From contig OZ244068.1 in the NCBI GenBank assembly GCA_965215615.1, positions 1,860,001-1,924,000 of the forward strand: DNA of 64,000 bases, given 5' to 3'. A program made the translations under genes and the position numbers. This document shows, in pieces, positions 25,019 to 33,996 of this stretch. This DNA is from CBDATA01 sp965215615 (GTDB lineage Bacteria > Acidobacteriota > Vicinamibacteria > Marinacidobacterales > Marinacidobacteraceae). The stretch's first letter is position 1. The number at the start of each line of letters is the position of its first letter. The notes under the pieces were generated by a model. It did not search any database and was not told the origin of the DNA. It saw nothing but the letters and a program-made list of their open reading frames with translations.

Positions 25019-25738
25019 TCAGAATTCGCCCGCCTCGTCGAAGCTGTACCAGTCGCCCGAGCCGATCACGATGTGGTCGAGCACCGGGATTCCCACCAGT
25101 TCACCGACCCCGCGGAGGCGCTCGGTAAGCCTTCGATCCGCATCCGAAGGGGTCGGGTTTCCGGATGGGTGGTTGTGGAACAGGACCACCGAAGCGGCCT
25201 GATAGGCGACCGCGACCCGGAACAGGTCGCGCGGGTGTACCAAAGCGCCGGTGAGCGAGCCCCGTGCGACGATCTCGGCCCGGATCAGACAACCGCGGGT
25301 ATCGAGCAGCAGGATGCCGAATTCCTCGACATCCCCGTTGCCGTAGCGCGAAATGAGGAACTCGGCGACCTCCTTCGGGGTCCCGAAGCACGGAACGCGC
25401 TCATCCGTCGTCCAGGCAGCCCGCCGTCCGAGTTCGAGCGCCGCCGCCAGCCGCACGAGTCGGCCGCGCGAAACCCCGGGAACCTGCCGGAGCTGTCCCA
25501 GCGGAGCCTGCCCCAGCCGGCCCACGCCGCCGCAATGCTTCAGGATGTTCCCGGCAGCACCGGGTTCGGCCGCCCCGAGAACGAGCCCCAGCAGCTCCTC
25601 GTTGCCGAGCGAGCGGGCTCCCTGTTCGAGCAGCCGGTCCGCCGGGGAATCGGTCGCGACCCGGCGGCGACGACGGGGCGGCCGGACAGGCCAGAAACGA
25701 GCCGTCCGGGCACGGGAACTCCGCACGAGGATCACCAC
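25019..25738 (-). CDS. radC: RadC/YsxA family JAMM-motif protein
   Basis: A protein of about 239 residues with a helix-hairpin-helix N-terminus (NEELLGLVLGAA, LRQVPGVSRGRL) and a C-terminal JAB/MPN metalloprotease-like domain, with the motif HNHPSGNPTPSDAD preceded by a distant Glu. The family was once linked to DNA repair, but its true function is unknown. Several GTG codons near the N-terminus make the start uncertain by up to 13 codons. Convergent with fur, with six bases between the stops. Confidence 0.9.
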   Translation of the reverse strand: MVILVRSSRARTARFWPVRPPRRRRRVATDSPADRLLEQGARSLGNEELLGLVLGAAEPGAAGNILKHCGGVGRLGQAPLGQLRQVPGVSRGRLVRLAAALELGRRAAWTTDERVPCFGTPKEVAEFLISRYGNGDVEEFGILLLDTRGCLIRAEIVARGSLTGALVHPRDLFRVAVAYQAASVVLFHNHPSGNPTPSDADRRLTERLRGVGELVGIPVLDHIVIGSGDWYSFDEAGEF

Positions 25739-25794
25739 CCAACTGGCCGGCTACCGACCCGTTCCGATCAAGGTACATCAGAGGCGGCGGCCGC

Positions 25795-26382
25795 TCACCG
25801 CTTCACGCCTTCGGGCTGTTCAAAGCCGTCGCGGAGGCTACCACGCAATCGGAGCCGATAGACCCGTGCGGTCGAACAGAGTCCCTCCATCCACGGCCGG
25901 TAAGGCGCGGTGTCCCCGGTGCGCCGGAACCCGCAACGCTCGAGAACCCGGGCGGAGGCATCGTTCCCCGGAACCACCAGACCAAATACCTCGCCATCCG
26001 GACAGACGCGCCCGAGGAACTCGAGCAGGGCGTGGACGGTCTCGGTGGCGTACCCGCGCCCCCATGCCGGGCGGGCGAACACGTAGCCGATCTCGACCCG
26101 GCCGGGAGCGCGGCGGTGGATCGCCGCCCCGCCCCGAACCCGCCCCGAAGCCCGCTCGACGATGGCGAGGTCGAGATCCTTCGCCTCTTCCGTCGCCGCG
26201 TTTTTTACCGCTCGCACGAGGAACCGCCGGGTCTCGCCAGGGTCGTTCGGCCCCCAGCGGAGGAAGCGCGTCACTTCCGGATCCCCGGCCCAGACCTGCA
26301 CATCGACGAGATCGGAGAGACGGAAAGGGCGAAGGAACAGCCGTTCGGTCCCAAGCGCGACGGGCGCGACGCGGGAAGTCAC
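25795..26382 (-). CDS. GNAT acetyltransferase (RimJ/RimL-like)
   Basis: A 195-residue N-acetyltransferase. TERLFLRPFRLSDL at the N-terminus and the acetyl-CoA loop ARPAWGRGYATETV identify the RimJ/RimL branch, whose members acetylate N-terminal amines of ribosomal proteins or small molecules; GNDASARVLERCGF is the usual final helix. The GTG start at 26382 overlaps the selB stop (GTGA). The frame remains open far upstream, antisense-like to selB, and that extension is not part of this protein. Confidence 0.88.
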   Translation of the reverse strand: MTSRVAPVALGTERLFLRPFRLSDLVDVQVWAGDPEVTRFLRWGPNDPGETRRFLVRAVKNAATEEAKDLDLAIVERASGRVRGGAAIHRRAPGRVEIGYVFARPAWGRGYATETVHALLEFLGRVCPDGEVFGLVVPGNDASARVLERCGFRRTGDTAPYRPWMEGLCSTARVYRLRLRGSLRDGFEQPEGVKR

Positions 26383-28280
26383 GTTTCGGAGGCGCGGATA
26401 CGCCGGACGTTTCCGGAGCGGAGCGTGACCCGTTCGCGGTCCAGCCATTCGAGGAGCGGAATCGCGTGCTTCCGGCTCAGGTCGAAGCTCTCCTTGAACC
26501 AGCCCACGTCGATCTCGGGATTCGTCGCAGCCCGCTCGTGGAGCGCGCCGCGGAGTTCCTCGATGGCCGCGGCATCGAAGTGGAAATCCGGGCTCACATC
26601 CACCGCGCGGCCATCTTGCAGCAGCAGCCTGCGGAGGGCATCGAGAAGCTCCGGCGCGATGCCGAGCGAGCGCGCCGCGTCCGCGAGCGAAGGCGGCTTC
26701 AGCCCGGATTCGCGGAGGAGTTCGTGGAATCGGCCCTGCGCATCCCGCTCCGATTCGGTGAGCGCGACCTCGCGGCCCGCGGTGTGAACCACCCCACCGG
26801 AAACCTCGATCCGCCCGCTCTGCCGCAAATCCAGCAGGATGCGATCCGCGAGAGCGGGCGGGACACCGAGCTGCTCCCGGAGCTGTTCGATCCCCATGCC
26901 GGCGCGGAGCCGGTTCTCCGCCTCGAACCGGCCAAGCCGCACGAGCAGGCGTTTTTCGAGCGCGCGCTTCGTCGCGATGGAGAGCAGGACCTCTCCCGGA
27001 TCCGCTTCTCCGGCTTCGACCAGCCGCCCGGCCACCTGGTCCGCGATCTCCCGCACCACTCCAAGCCGCCGGGCGAACTCTCCCCGACTCAGGCCCCGAA
27101 GGCCGGCTTCGGCGAGAAAGTGATGCCCGGCTTCCTCCGTCGTCGCGTTCCGAAGCCTTTCGACCATGCGGCAATGCGCCTCGCTGCGCGGCGAACGCTT
27201 GGGCGGAAACGCATCGAGAACCCGCCCGCCCCCGATGGTCACCACCGGCGAGTAGCGCCGGATGATGAACCGGTCGCCGCGGAGCGACACGACCGGATTC
27301 TCCAGCCGGAGCTGAACCGGTGCCGAATCGCCGGGAGCGAGCGAGCGGCGGCCTCCGAGGAGCCGGACCCGGGCGAGAACCGCCGCGGTCCCGATGTGGA
27401 GATGCACCCGCGCCTCGTCCACGACCGGCGCTTCGGCCCACGCGACGACTTCGAGCGCCACGTCCAGCATCGCCGTCGTCTCGAAGGCACCGGGTTCGAC
27501 CACCACCGACCCGCGCTCGATCTCCATCCGGGAGGCACCGGCCAGATTCAGGGCGGTGCGCTGGCCGGCCGTCGCTTCCTCCACCCGCTCGCCGTGCGTT
27601 TCGATACCGCGCACCCGCGCCCGGCCCCCTCCCGGCAGCACCGTCACCTCGGCACCCGATGCGATCTTTCCGGAAAAGAGCGTCCCGGTCACCACCGAAC
27701 CGAAGCCACGAGCCGAGAAAATCCGATCCACCGGCAGGCGGAACGGACCGTCCGGATCCCGCTCCGGGGCGCGACGGGCCGCCTCGACCAGCGCCTCCCG
27801 AAGCCGGGCGAGTCCCTCGCCGGTGACCGAGGAAACCGGAAGGATCGGGGCTTCGGCCAGCGGACTCCCGGCGAGCGCATCGGCCACCTCGAGTCCGGCC
27901 AGCTCCACGAGTTCCGGATCGGCCACCAGATCCACCCGGGTGAGCGCGACCACTGCCGCGCTCACTCCGAGCAGACGGCAAATGGAGATGTGCTCCACCG
28001 TCTGCGGCATGACCGATTCATCCGCGGCGACCACCAGCAGCATCACATCGAAACCGACTGCTCCGGCCAGCATGTTGCGGACGAATTTCTCGTGGCCGGG
28101 CACATCCACGAAGCCGATCCGCAAGTCGCCGAGATCGAGATGCGCGAACCCGAGGTCGATGGTGATTCCTCGCGCCCTTTCCTCCTGAAGACGGTCCGGG
28201 TCGGTTCCGGTGAGCGCCCGCACGAGCGAACTCTTGCCGTGGTCTATATGGCCGGCGGTGCCGACCACCAGATGACGCAT
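26379..28280 (-). CDS. selB: Selenocysteine-specific elongation factor SelB
   Basis: A 633-residue GTPase that delivers Sec-tRNA to UGA codons. The EF-Tu-like domain starts with GTAGHIDHGKSSLVRALTG (G1) and has RGITIDLGFA, DVPGHEKFV (G3) and LTRVDLV (G4). Domains II and III follow, then about 250 residues of winged-helix repeats that bind the mRNA SECIS hairpin (GLSRGEFARRLG, SDFHFDAA-like regions). The length is normal for bacterial SelB. selA, selC and selD are not in the window. Overlaps the GNAT gene by four bases. Confidence 0.95.
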   Translation of the reverse strand: MRHLVVGTAGHIDHGKSSLVRALTGTDPDRLQEERARGITIDLGFAHLDLGDLRIGFVDVPGHEKFVRNMLAGAVGFDVMLLVVAADESVMPQTVEHISICRLLGVSAAVVALTRVDLVADPELVELAGLEVADALAGSPLAEAPILPVSSVTGEGLARLREALVEAARRAPERDPDGPFRLPVDRIFSARGFGSVVTGTLFSGKIASGAEVTVLPGGGRARVRGIETHGERVEEATAGQRTALNLAGASRMEIERGSVVVEPGAFETTAMLDVALEVVAWAEAPVVDEARVHLHIGTAAVLARVRLLGGRRSLAPGDSAPVQLRLENPVVSLRGDRFIIRRYSPVVTIGGGRVLDAFPPKRSPRSEAHCRMVERLRNATTEEAGHHFLAEAGLRGLSRGEFARRLGVVREIADQVAGRLVEAGEADPGEVLLSIATKRALEKRLLVRLGRFEAENRLRAGMGIEQLREQLGVPPALADRILLDLRQSGRIEVSGGVVHTAGREVALTESERDAQGRFHELLRESGLKPPSLADAARSLGIAPELLDALRRLLLQDGRAVDVSPDFHFDAAAIEELRGALHERAATNPEIDVGWFKESFDLSRKHAIPLLEWLDRERVTLRSGNVRRIRASET

Positions 28281-28341
28281 GGCCGCGATTCTAGGAGGCT
28301 TGCCGGGATGGCGATAATCCGTCCTCGAGGGACTTTACTCA

Positions 28342-29196
28342 ATGACCAGATGCCTTCTCATCCTGCTGTTCGCCGCAACCCCGGCATTCGCCCAACCAGG
28401 CCCGCAGCTCGGACCCGAACGGGGCTCGCTCGTCATCGTCGGGGGGGCGCTCCAGAGCCCGGAGATCCTCGGGCGGTTCATGGGGCTCGCGGGCGGCCCC
28501 GAGGCTCCTCTCGTGATCATTCCCACCGCCGGCGGGGAAGAGGAATACGACGGGTGGTACGCCGGTGCCCGCCGCTTCCGGGAGATGGGCATGACCGACG
28601 TGACAGTGATCCACACCAAGGACCGGAGCGAAGCCGACAGCGAGGAATTCGTGGCTCCCCTTCGTCGGGCTCGCGCAGTGTGGTTTCCGGGCGGCCGGCA
28701 ATGGCGGCTCGTGGATTCCTACGGGGACACCCGAACCGAACAGGAACTTCACGCGGTGCTGGCGCGCGGGGGCGTGATCGGCGGTTCCTCCGCGGGCGCC
28801 ACCATCCAGGGGGAGTATCTGGCCCGCGGTGACACCTCCGGAAACACGATCATGATGGGAGACCACGAGGAAGGCTTCTCCTTCCTGCGCGGCGTGGCGA
28901 TCGACCAGCACCTGCTCGTCCGCAACCGCCACTTCGATCTCCTGGAGATCCTCGAGGCGCGACCCGACCTGCTCGGAATCGGGCTCGACGAAGACACCGC
29001 GATCGTGGTGCGGGGCAACGGTTTCGAGGTGATCGGATCGGGATATGTAGCGATTTACGACAACACCCGGGTGCTTCCGAACGGGGGTGGCTTCTATTTC
29101 CTGATGCCGGGTGACCGGTACGACCTCGGCACCCGCGAGCCGGCGCGCCGCCAGTTCGGCGACGAAGCCTTTGCTACGACCGTGAAGAGACGCTGA
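28342..29196 (+). CDS. Exported cyanophycinase-like S51 serine peptidase
   Basis: A 284-residue protein with a signal peptide (LLILLFAATPAFAQ). The S51 fold includes SLVIVGGALQSPEI, IPTAGGEEE, VWFPGGRQWRL and the nucleophile elbow IGGSSAGATIQG, then DQHLLVRNRHFDLLE and GIGLDEDTAI. Family members degrade cyanophycin or act as (alpha)-aspartyl peptidases; with a signal peptide, extracellular or periplasmic digestion of Asp-rich peptides is likely. It converges on apaH, overlapping it by 23 bp. Confidence 0.9.
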   Translation: MTRCLLILLFAATPAFAQPGPQLGPERGSLVIVGGALQSPEILGRFMGLAGGPEAPLVIIPTAGGEEEYDGWYAGARRFREMGMTDVTVIHTKDRSEADSEEFVAPLRRARAVWFPGGRQWRLVDSYGDTRTEQELHAVLARGGVIGGSSAGATIQGEYLARGDTSGNTIMMGDHEEGFSFLRGVAIDQHLLVRNRHFDLLEILEARPDLLGIGLDEDTAIVVRGNGFEVIGSGYVAIYDNTRVLPNGGGFYFLMPGDRYDLGTREPARRQFGDEAFATTVKRR

Positions 29197-29983
29197 CGCT
29201 TTCTTCGGGAAGCGCCGGCTGGATGGCGACAGCACCGTCTTCGAGGCGCATCGCGGTGAGCGATCCGCCCCATACGCAGCCCGAGTCGAGGCAGATCGCC
29301 CGGTCGGTGACGAGAAGGCCGAGCGCCGCCCAGTGCCCGAAGAGGATGGTAGAGTCGGACAGCGGAAGCAGATCGAACCACGGGCGGGCGCCGGAAGAGA
29401 GCTCCTCGGGCGGGCCGTCGAAGCCGAAAAGCGGTGCCCCGGCGGAGTCCACCGCGCGCAGCCGGGTCAGGAGCGAGGCAGCGGCGACTCCCCGGCTCGC
29501 CACGCCCTTGCCGCTCCGCAGCCGGTAGAGATCCTTCAGGAACCGGCGGCGATTTTCGCGAAGTTTCTTTCCAGCCCGAAGCGCTCGCTTCCCGGCTTTT
29601 TTCAGGCTCCAGCCGGAGGGAATCCCGGCGTGGACCATGGCGAAGCGCCCTTCGTGATGGAAAAACGGACGAACGCTCAGCCAGTCGCAAAGAGCCGCAC
29701 CATCCGGCGCTTCGAGGACCGGAAGAAGGGTGTCCCCGCGCTGGAGCTTCCGCACTCCCGCCTCGAGGGCGAGCAGGTGGAGGTCGTGGTTTCCGAGAAC
29801 CACCGTGACCGAATCCTCATGATCCCGCACCCAGCGCAACATCCCGAGGGAATCGGGCCCCCGGTTCACCAGGTCGCCGACGAACCAGAGCCGGTCGCGG
29901 GTCTTTCGGAATTCGATCTGCCGGAGCAGGCGGCGGAATGCGCCGAAGCAGCCCTGCACATCCCCGAGAACCCAGGTCGCCAT
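29174..29983 (-). CDS. apaH: Symmetrical bis(5'-nucleosyl)-tetraphosphatase ApaH
   Basis: Hydrolyses Ap4A to two ADP and also removes Np4 caps from RNA. The 269 residues follow E. coli ApaH closely: GDVQGC, FVGDLVNRGPDSL, VLGNHDLHLLA, MVHAGIPSGWSL, LFGHWAALG and LDSGCVWGGSL, which supply the two-metal site. GDVHGC is GDVQGC here, a common variant. Start ATG at 29983 is 20 bp from the divergent GTG of the Ppx/GppA gene. Confidence 0.95.
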   Translation of the reverse strand: MATWVLGDVQGCFGAFRRLLRQIEFRKTRDRLWFVGDLVNRGPDSLGMLRWVRDHEDSVTVVLGNHDLHLLALEAGVRKLQRGDTLLPVLEAPDGAALCDWLSVRPFFHHEGRFAMVHAGIPSGWSLKKAGKRALRAGKKLRENRRRFLKDLYRLRSGKGVASRGVAAASLLTRLRAVDSAGAPLFGFDGPPEELSSGARPWFDLLPLSDSTILFGHWAALGLLVTDRAICLDSGCVWGGSLTAMRLEDGAVAIQPALPEESVSVSSRS

Positions 29984-30003
29984 CCGCGGGGGATACTACG
30001 CCG

Positions 30004-31512
30004 GTGAGCGAGCCCGAAATACCGGTACCGCTGTTCGCCGCCGTGGACCTCGGCTCCCGCAGCTTCCACCTGACGGTGGCCCGGGTGCACGGAGAAAACA
30101 TCGAGGTGGTGGACCGCCTCAAGGAGCCCGTCCGACTCGCCGCCGGCTTCCGGGACAAGACAGTGGAGCCTGCCGCCTGGCGACGGGCCGAGGCGGCGCT
30201 CGGCAGGATCGGCGAGCGCATCCGCGAAATCCCTCCGGGACAGGCACGCGCGGTGGGCACCAACGTGTTCCGCCAGGTCCGAAACCGGAAAGCCCTGCTC
30301 GACGAGGCAGCGGACGCGCTCGGTCACCGGGTGGAGATCATTTCCGGTGCCGAGGAGGCGCGCCTGATCTACCAGGGGGTCAGTGCGCTGTTGCCACGCG
30401 GGAAGGGCCGCCGGTTGGTGGTGGACATCGGCGGCGGGAGCACGGAACTCGTCATCGGCCGCGAGGACGAATCGCTGCGGGCAGCGAGCCTCTATATGGG
30501 GTGCGTGTCCTTTTCCCGGCGCTTTTTCCCCGGCGGAGCCATCAGCAAGGCCGCGTTCGTCGCTGCCGAGACCGAGGCACGCCACGAACTCGAAACCGTG
30601 CAGGAGGGATTCCTTCGGCTCGGCTGGGCGGATGCCTTCGGGTCGTCGGGGACCGTTCTCGCGGCCTCGGAAATGCTGCGAGGGAATGGCGGCGTTACCC
30701 GTCCGGAACTGAAGAAGCTGCGGGACCGGATGGTTCGGGCGGCGCACGTGGAGGCACTCGCGAGCGGACGGGACGCCATTCCGGGGTTTCCCGCGGACCG
30801 TGCATGGGATTTTCCGGGCGGCATCGCCATCCTGCGGGCGACGATGAAGACGCTGGCCATCGAGAGGATCGAACCGGCGGAAGGGGCCCTCCGGGAGGGG
30901 GTTCTCTTCGACCTGATCGGCCGGCGGCGGCAGCAGGACGTGCGGGATGCCACCATCCGCAACCTGATGGACCAGTACCGGGTGGATCGCGAACAGGCCG
31001 AGCGCGTGAAGACCACGGCGATGGTCGGCCTGAAGCAGCTTCAAAAGTCGTGGGGACTCGAAGACGGCATCCACGGGCGATTCCTGGGCTGGGCGGCCGA
31101 TCTTCACGAAATCGGGCTTTCGGTCTCCTTCAGCGGCTACCACCGGCACGGTGCCTACATCGTCCGGAATTCGGACATGCCCGGCTTTTCACGCGACGAC
31201 CAGGAGCTGCTGGCGGCGCTCATCGAAACCCACCGGCAACACCTGCGCGAGGGCCGCTTCGACGAGATGACCGCCGCCGATGCCACCACCGTGAGCCGTC
31301 TCGCGGCCATCCTCCGGATCGCGGTGCTCCTCTGCCGCCGGAGGAGCCGCGAACCCTTGCCCCTGATCGAAGCGACTACCGAGGGCGAAAAGCTGGATCT
31401 GCGATTCCCGTGCGGCTGGCTCGATCATTACCCGCTGACCCGGGCCGCCATCACCCGGGAAGCGGAGGAAATGGCTGTCATCGGGCTCTCCTTGCGGGTC
31501 CGCGAACCGTAG
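30004..31512 (+). CDS. Ppx/GppA exopolyphosphatase/guanosine pentaphosphatase family
   Basis: A 502-residue protein with a GTG start. The ASKHA-fold phosphatase region has FAAVDLGSRSFHL, GTNVFRQVRN, ISGAEEARLIY and the phosphate-binding VVDIGGGSTELVIG. The C-terminal third is the HD-type domain (FLGWAADLHEIGLSVSFSGYHRHGAYI), present in full-length Ppx/GppA. Either polyphosphate or pppGpp may be the substrate; sequence alone does not decide. The start lies 20 bp from divergent apaH. Confidence 0.92.
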   Translation: MSEPEIPVPLFAAVDLGSRSFHLTVARVHGENIEVVDRLKEPVRLAAGFRDKTVEPAAWRRAEAALGRIGERIREIPPGQARAVGTNVFRQVRNRKALLDEAADALGHRVEIISGAEEARLIYQGVSALLPRGKGRRLVVDIGGGSTELVIGREDESLRAASLYMGCVSFSRRFFPGGAISKAAFVAAETEARHELETVQEGFLRLGWADAFGSSGTVLAASEMLRGNGGVTRPELKKLRDRMVRAAHVEALASGRDAIPGFPADRAWDFPGGIAILRATMKTLAIERIEPAEGALREGVLFDLIGRRRQQDVRDATIRNLMDQYRVDREQAERVKTTAMVGLKQLQKSWGLEDGIHGRFLGWAADLHEIGLSVSFSGYHRHGAYIVRNSDMPGFSRDDQELLAALIETHRQHLREGRFDEMTAADATTVSRLAAILRIAVLLCRRRSREPLPLIEATTEGEKLDLRFPCGWLDHYPLTRAAITREAEEMAVIGLSLRVREP

Positions 31513-31532
31513 AGCGAGCTACACTCCATCAG

Positions 31533-32510
31533 GTGGCGATAACGGTGGAGCATGCGGCGATCAAGTGGGCAGAAGGAAGACGGGACGGGAAGGCGACCCC
31601 GTGCGAGCCGGAGCTTTCCGACCTGGAGTGGGTCGGGTGCCACACCCGCCGGATGACGCTCGCCGAGTACGAGCGGCACGAGGGGCGCGTCGAGTTCTAC
31701 GACTCCCGCACCCAACTGGCAGTGTTCGCGAACGAAGCCGCCCACAGGCCGCACGAAGGGCCCCGCGAGCGGCTGCCGATGCTGCTTGCCTGTATCGCGC
31801 AGTTTCGCGGCGCGCCGATCACCTGCCTCGGAGAACTGGAGATCCGGCGGCGTTTCGCGGGCGGGCATTCCCGCCACATCCTTCCCGACCAGACCGTGTA
31901 TCTCGATCCGGCGACGACGGACCGGATCGGCCCCCTCTTCCTGACCGCCGGTGACGATGAGCCGAAGCCGGACGTGGTCATGGAAGTGGACAGTACGACC
32001 GACGTGCGGAGGAACCGGCTCGCACTCTACGAGGCTTGGGAGTTCTCCGAGGTCTGGATCGAAGTTCCGTCGGCCTACGCGCCCGGCCGGCCGCGTGGAC
32101 TCCGACCCGGACTCCGCATCCACCTGTTGACAAAGAGGGGGTACGTCCCGGCGGACGAGAGTCGTGCCTTCCCGACCTGGCGGGCGGAGGAAATCCACCA
32201 GGCGCTGAACGAAAGGGTCTCCTCGAAGGAGACGCTTGAGGTGCTGGAGCGGGTGGGCCGGGCGCTCGGCGCGCTGGAAGGGACGGGACCGGAGGACGAC
32301 CCGATCCTCGGAAAACAGCGCGCCGAAGGCCGCGCCGAGATGGTTCGCGCCATGTTCCTGTCACGCGGGATCCCGGTACCCCCGGGTTTCCCCGCATCGC
32401 ACGAACGCGACCTGATCGAGACCACCTCCGCCGAGGCCATTTTCCGTACCGCTTCCACTGCAAAAAGTGTCGCGGACTTCTGCTCACGTCTTCGTGAAGG
32501 AAATGCCTGA
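31533..32510 (+). CDS. Uma2-family (DUF820) endonuclease-like protein, copy 1
   Basis: A 325-residue protein of the Uma2 group, with a predicted PD-(D/E)xK nuclease core: MTLAEYERHE..RVEFYD at the N-terminus, then KPDVVMEVDSTTDVRRNRLALYEAW and EVWIEVP. These proteins are abundant, often tandemly duplicated, and lack a firm function. GTG starts at 31533 or 31545. The central 241 codons are almost identical to the next gene; the last ~55 residues differ, though both end with a similar xxADFCxRLR helix. The stop overlaps the next start by eight bases. Confidence 0.82.
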   Translation: MAITVEHAAIKWAEGRRDGKATPCEPELSDLEWVGCHTRRMTLAEYERHEGRVEFYDSRTQLAVFANEAAHRPHEGPRERLPMLLACIAQFRGAPITCLGELEIRRRFAGGHSRHILPDQTVYLDPATTDRIGPLFLTAGDDEPKPDVVMEVDSTTDVRRNRLALYEAWEFSEVWIEVPSAYAPGRPRGLRPGLRIHLLTKRGYVPADESRAFPTWRAEEIHQALNERVSSKETLEVLERVGRALGALEGTGPEDDPILGKQRAEGRAEMVRAMFLSRGIPVPPGFPASHERDLIETTSAEAIFRTASTAKSVADFCSRLREGNA

Positions 32511-33276
32511 AACCACCACCGCAGTCCGTCCCGGGTTCCCGGAGCCGGCCCTCTCCGACCTGGAGTGGGTCGGGTGCCACACCCGCCGGATGACGCTCGC
32601 CGAGTACGAGCGGCACGAGGAGCGCGTCGAGTTCTACGACTCCCATACCCAACTGGCTGTGTTCGCGAACGAAGCCGCCCACAGGCCGCACGAAGGGTCC
32701 CGCGAACGGCTGCCGATGCTGCTCGCCTGTATCGCGCAGTTTCGCGGCGCGCCGATCACCTGCCTCGGAGAACTGGAGATCCGGCGGCGTTTCGCGGGCG
32801 GGCATTCCCGCCACATCCTTCCCGACCAGACCGTGTATCTCGATCCGGCGACGACGGACCGGATCGGCCCCCTCTTCCTGACCGCCGGTGACGATGAGCC
32901 GAAGCCGGACGTGGTCATGGAAGTGGACAGTACGACCGACGTGCGGAGGAACCGGCTCGCACTCTACGAGGCTTGGGAGTTCCCCGAGGTCTGGATCGAA
33001 GTTCCGTCGGCCTACGCGCCCGGCCGGCCGCGTGGACTCCGACCCGGACTCCGCATCCACCTGTTGACGAAGAGGGGGTACGTCCCGGCGGACGAGAGTC
33101 GTGCCTTCCCGACCTGGCGGGCGGAGGAAATCCACCAGGCGCTGAACGAAAGGGTCTCCTCGAAGGAGACGCTTGAGGTGCTGGAGCGGGTGGGCCGGGC
33201 GCTCGGCGCGCTGGAAGGGACGGGACCGGAGGACGACCCGATCCTCGGAAAACAGCGCGCCGAAGGCCGCGCCGAG
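31617..33276 (+). repeat. Tandem 723-bp duplication within two Uma2 genes
   Basis: Bases 31617-32339 and 32554-33276 are near-identical at an offset of 937 bp. I count around ten mismatches, clustered in the first 200 bp, with about 450 bp in the middle identical or nearly so. The edges coincide with the start of SDLEWVG and with RAEGRAE. The clustering of differences suggests recent duplication or gene conversion. Confidence 0.95.
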
Positions 33277-33471
33277 GGCCGCATCGAGGAGCGTGCCCGT
33301 CTGGCAAGAGTCACTCTGAAATCTCGAAAAATCGAAGTCCCGGACGACTTCCCCACGGAATCGCAACGAGAACTGCTGGGGCGGTCCACCATCGAAGCGA
33401 CGCTCTGCGCGGCGAACGCCGCCGGCAACTTCGCGGATTTCTGCACGCGTCTCCGGAACGAATCCTCCTGA
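32503..33471 (+). CDS. Uma2-family (DUF820) endonuclease-like protein, copy 2
   Basis: A 322-residue paralogue of the preceding gene; the ATG at 32503 lies within the upstream stop region. The same predicted nuclease core (KPDVVMEVDSTTDVRRNRL, VWIEVP) is present with one or two residue changes (S to P in WEFPEVW). The C-terminal tail is longer in charged helix (EGRIEERARLARVTLK) and then unrelated to copy 1 until the final ADFCTRLR. Divergent tails on an almost identical core suggest specificity or partner switching. Confidence 0.82.
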   Translation: MPETTTAVRPGFPEPALSDLEWVGCHTRRMTLAEYERHEERVEFYDSHTQLAVFANEAAHRPHEGSRERLPMLLACIAQFRGAPITCLGELEIRRRFAGGHSRHILPDQTVYLDPATTDRIGPLFLTAGDDEPKPDVVMEVDSTTDVRRNRLALYEAWEFPEVWIEVPSAYAPGRPRGLRPGLRIHLLTKRGYVPADESRAFPTWRAEEIHQALNERVSSKETLEVLERVGRALGALEGTGPEDDPILGKQRAEGRAEGRIEERARLARVTLKSRKIEVPDDFPTESQRELLGRSTIEATLCAANAAGNFADFCTRLRNESS

Positions 33472-33489
33472 CTGGCTCCGGCGACCCCG

Positions 33490-33996
33490 TCAGTCCACGA
33501 TGAAGCTATAGATCTTGAACGCGCCGTCCTGCTCCAGCATCGCGCCGAAGAGCCGGACGGAACGCTCGGCCCCATCCGGAGAACGCACGACCAGCCGGGA
33601 GTCGCGGTGGACGAGGAACCCGCCGTAGTCGGTGGTTTCGCCCGTGAACTCCAGCCGGACGAGCTCCCAGTCCTGCCCGTGAAAGCGGCCGTAGGTCTCG
33701 CCGAAATGAACCTGCTGACGCATCTGCTGCATCCCCCAGAGGAAATCGGCGGAGGTGTTGCGCTCGGGGCGACTCGCCGGAAGCCGGGGATAGACGATGT
33801 CCCGGAATTCGGCCTCGCTCATCGCGAGCGCCAGAAGCCCCTCCCGGTCCCCGGCCCGAAGCCGGTCGAGCGCTTCTCGTGCGGCCGCTTCGGGGCTCGG
33901 GTAGATCCCGGCGAGCACAGGCGCACCGGACCCGCCGCCACACCCCGCGACAAGCAGAAGCAACGCCGCGAGGACGGCGGGAGCGTACGTCCTCAG
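33490..33996 (-). CDS. Small lipoprotein, apparent CTG start
   Basis: The mature domain of about 150 residues is of unknown function, with a cystatin/NTF2-like look (AAAREALDRLRAGDREGLLALA, DWELVRLEF). The lipobox is LLLVAGC followed by GGGSG. The first ATG-like codon in frame is a TTG at 33963, which leaves only seven residues before the Cys and no positive charge. A CTG at 33996 gives a proper signal, (M)RTYAPAVLAALLLLVAGC, and shares bases with the upstream TGA (CTGA). Third gene of the receptor operon. Confidence 0.72.
   Translation of the reverse strand: MRTYAPAVLAALLLLVAGCGGGSGAPVLAGIYPSPEAAAREALDRLRAGDREGLLALAMSEAEFRDIVYPRLPASRPERNTSADFLWGMQQMRQQVHFGETYGRFHGQDWELVRLEFTGETTDYGGFLVHRDSRLVVRSPDGAERSVRLFGAMLEQDGAFKIYSFIVD

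Noticed and set aside
25353..28832. 1159-codon plus-strand frame
   Set aside because: Runs antisense through radC, the GNAT gene and selB; no motif, and all three minus-strand genes are well supported.
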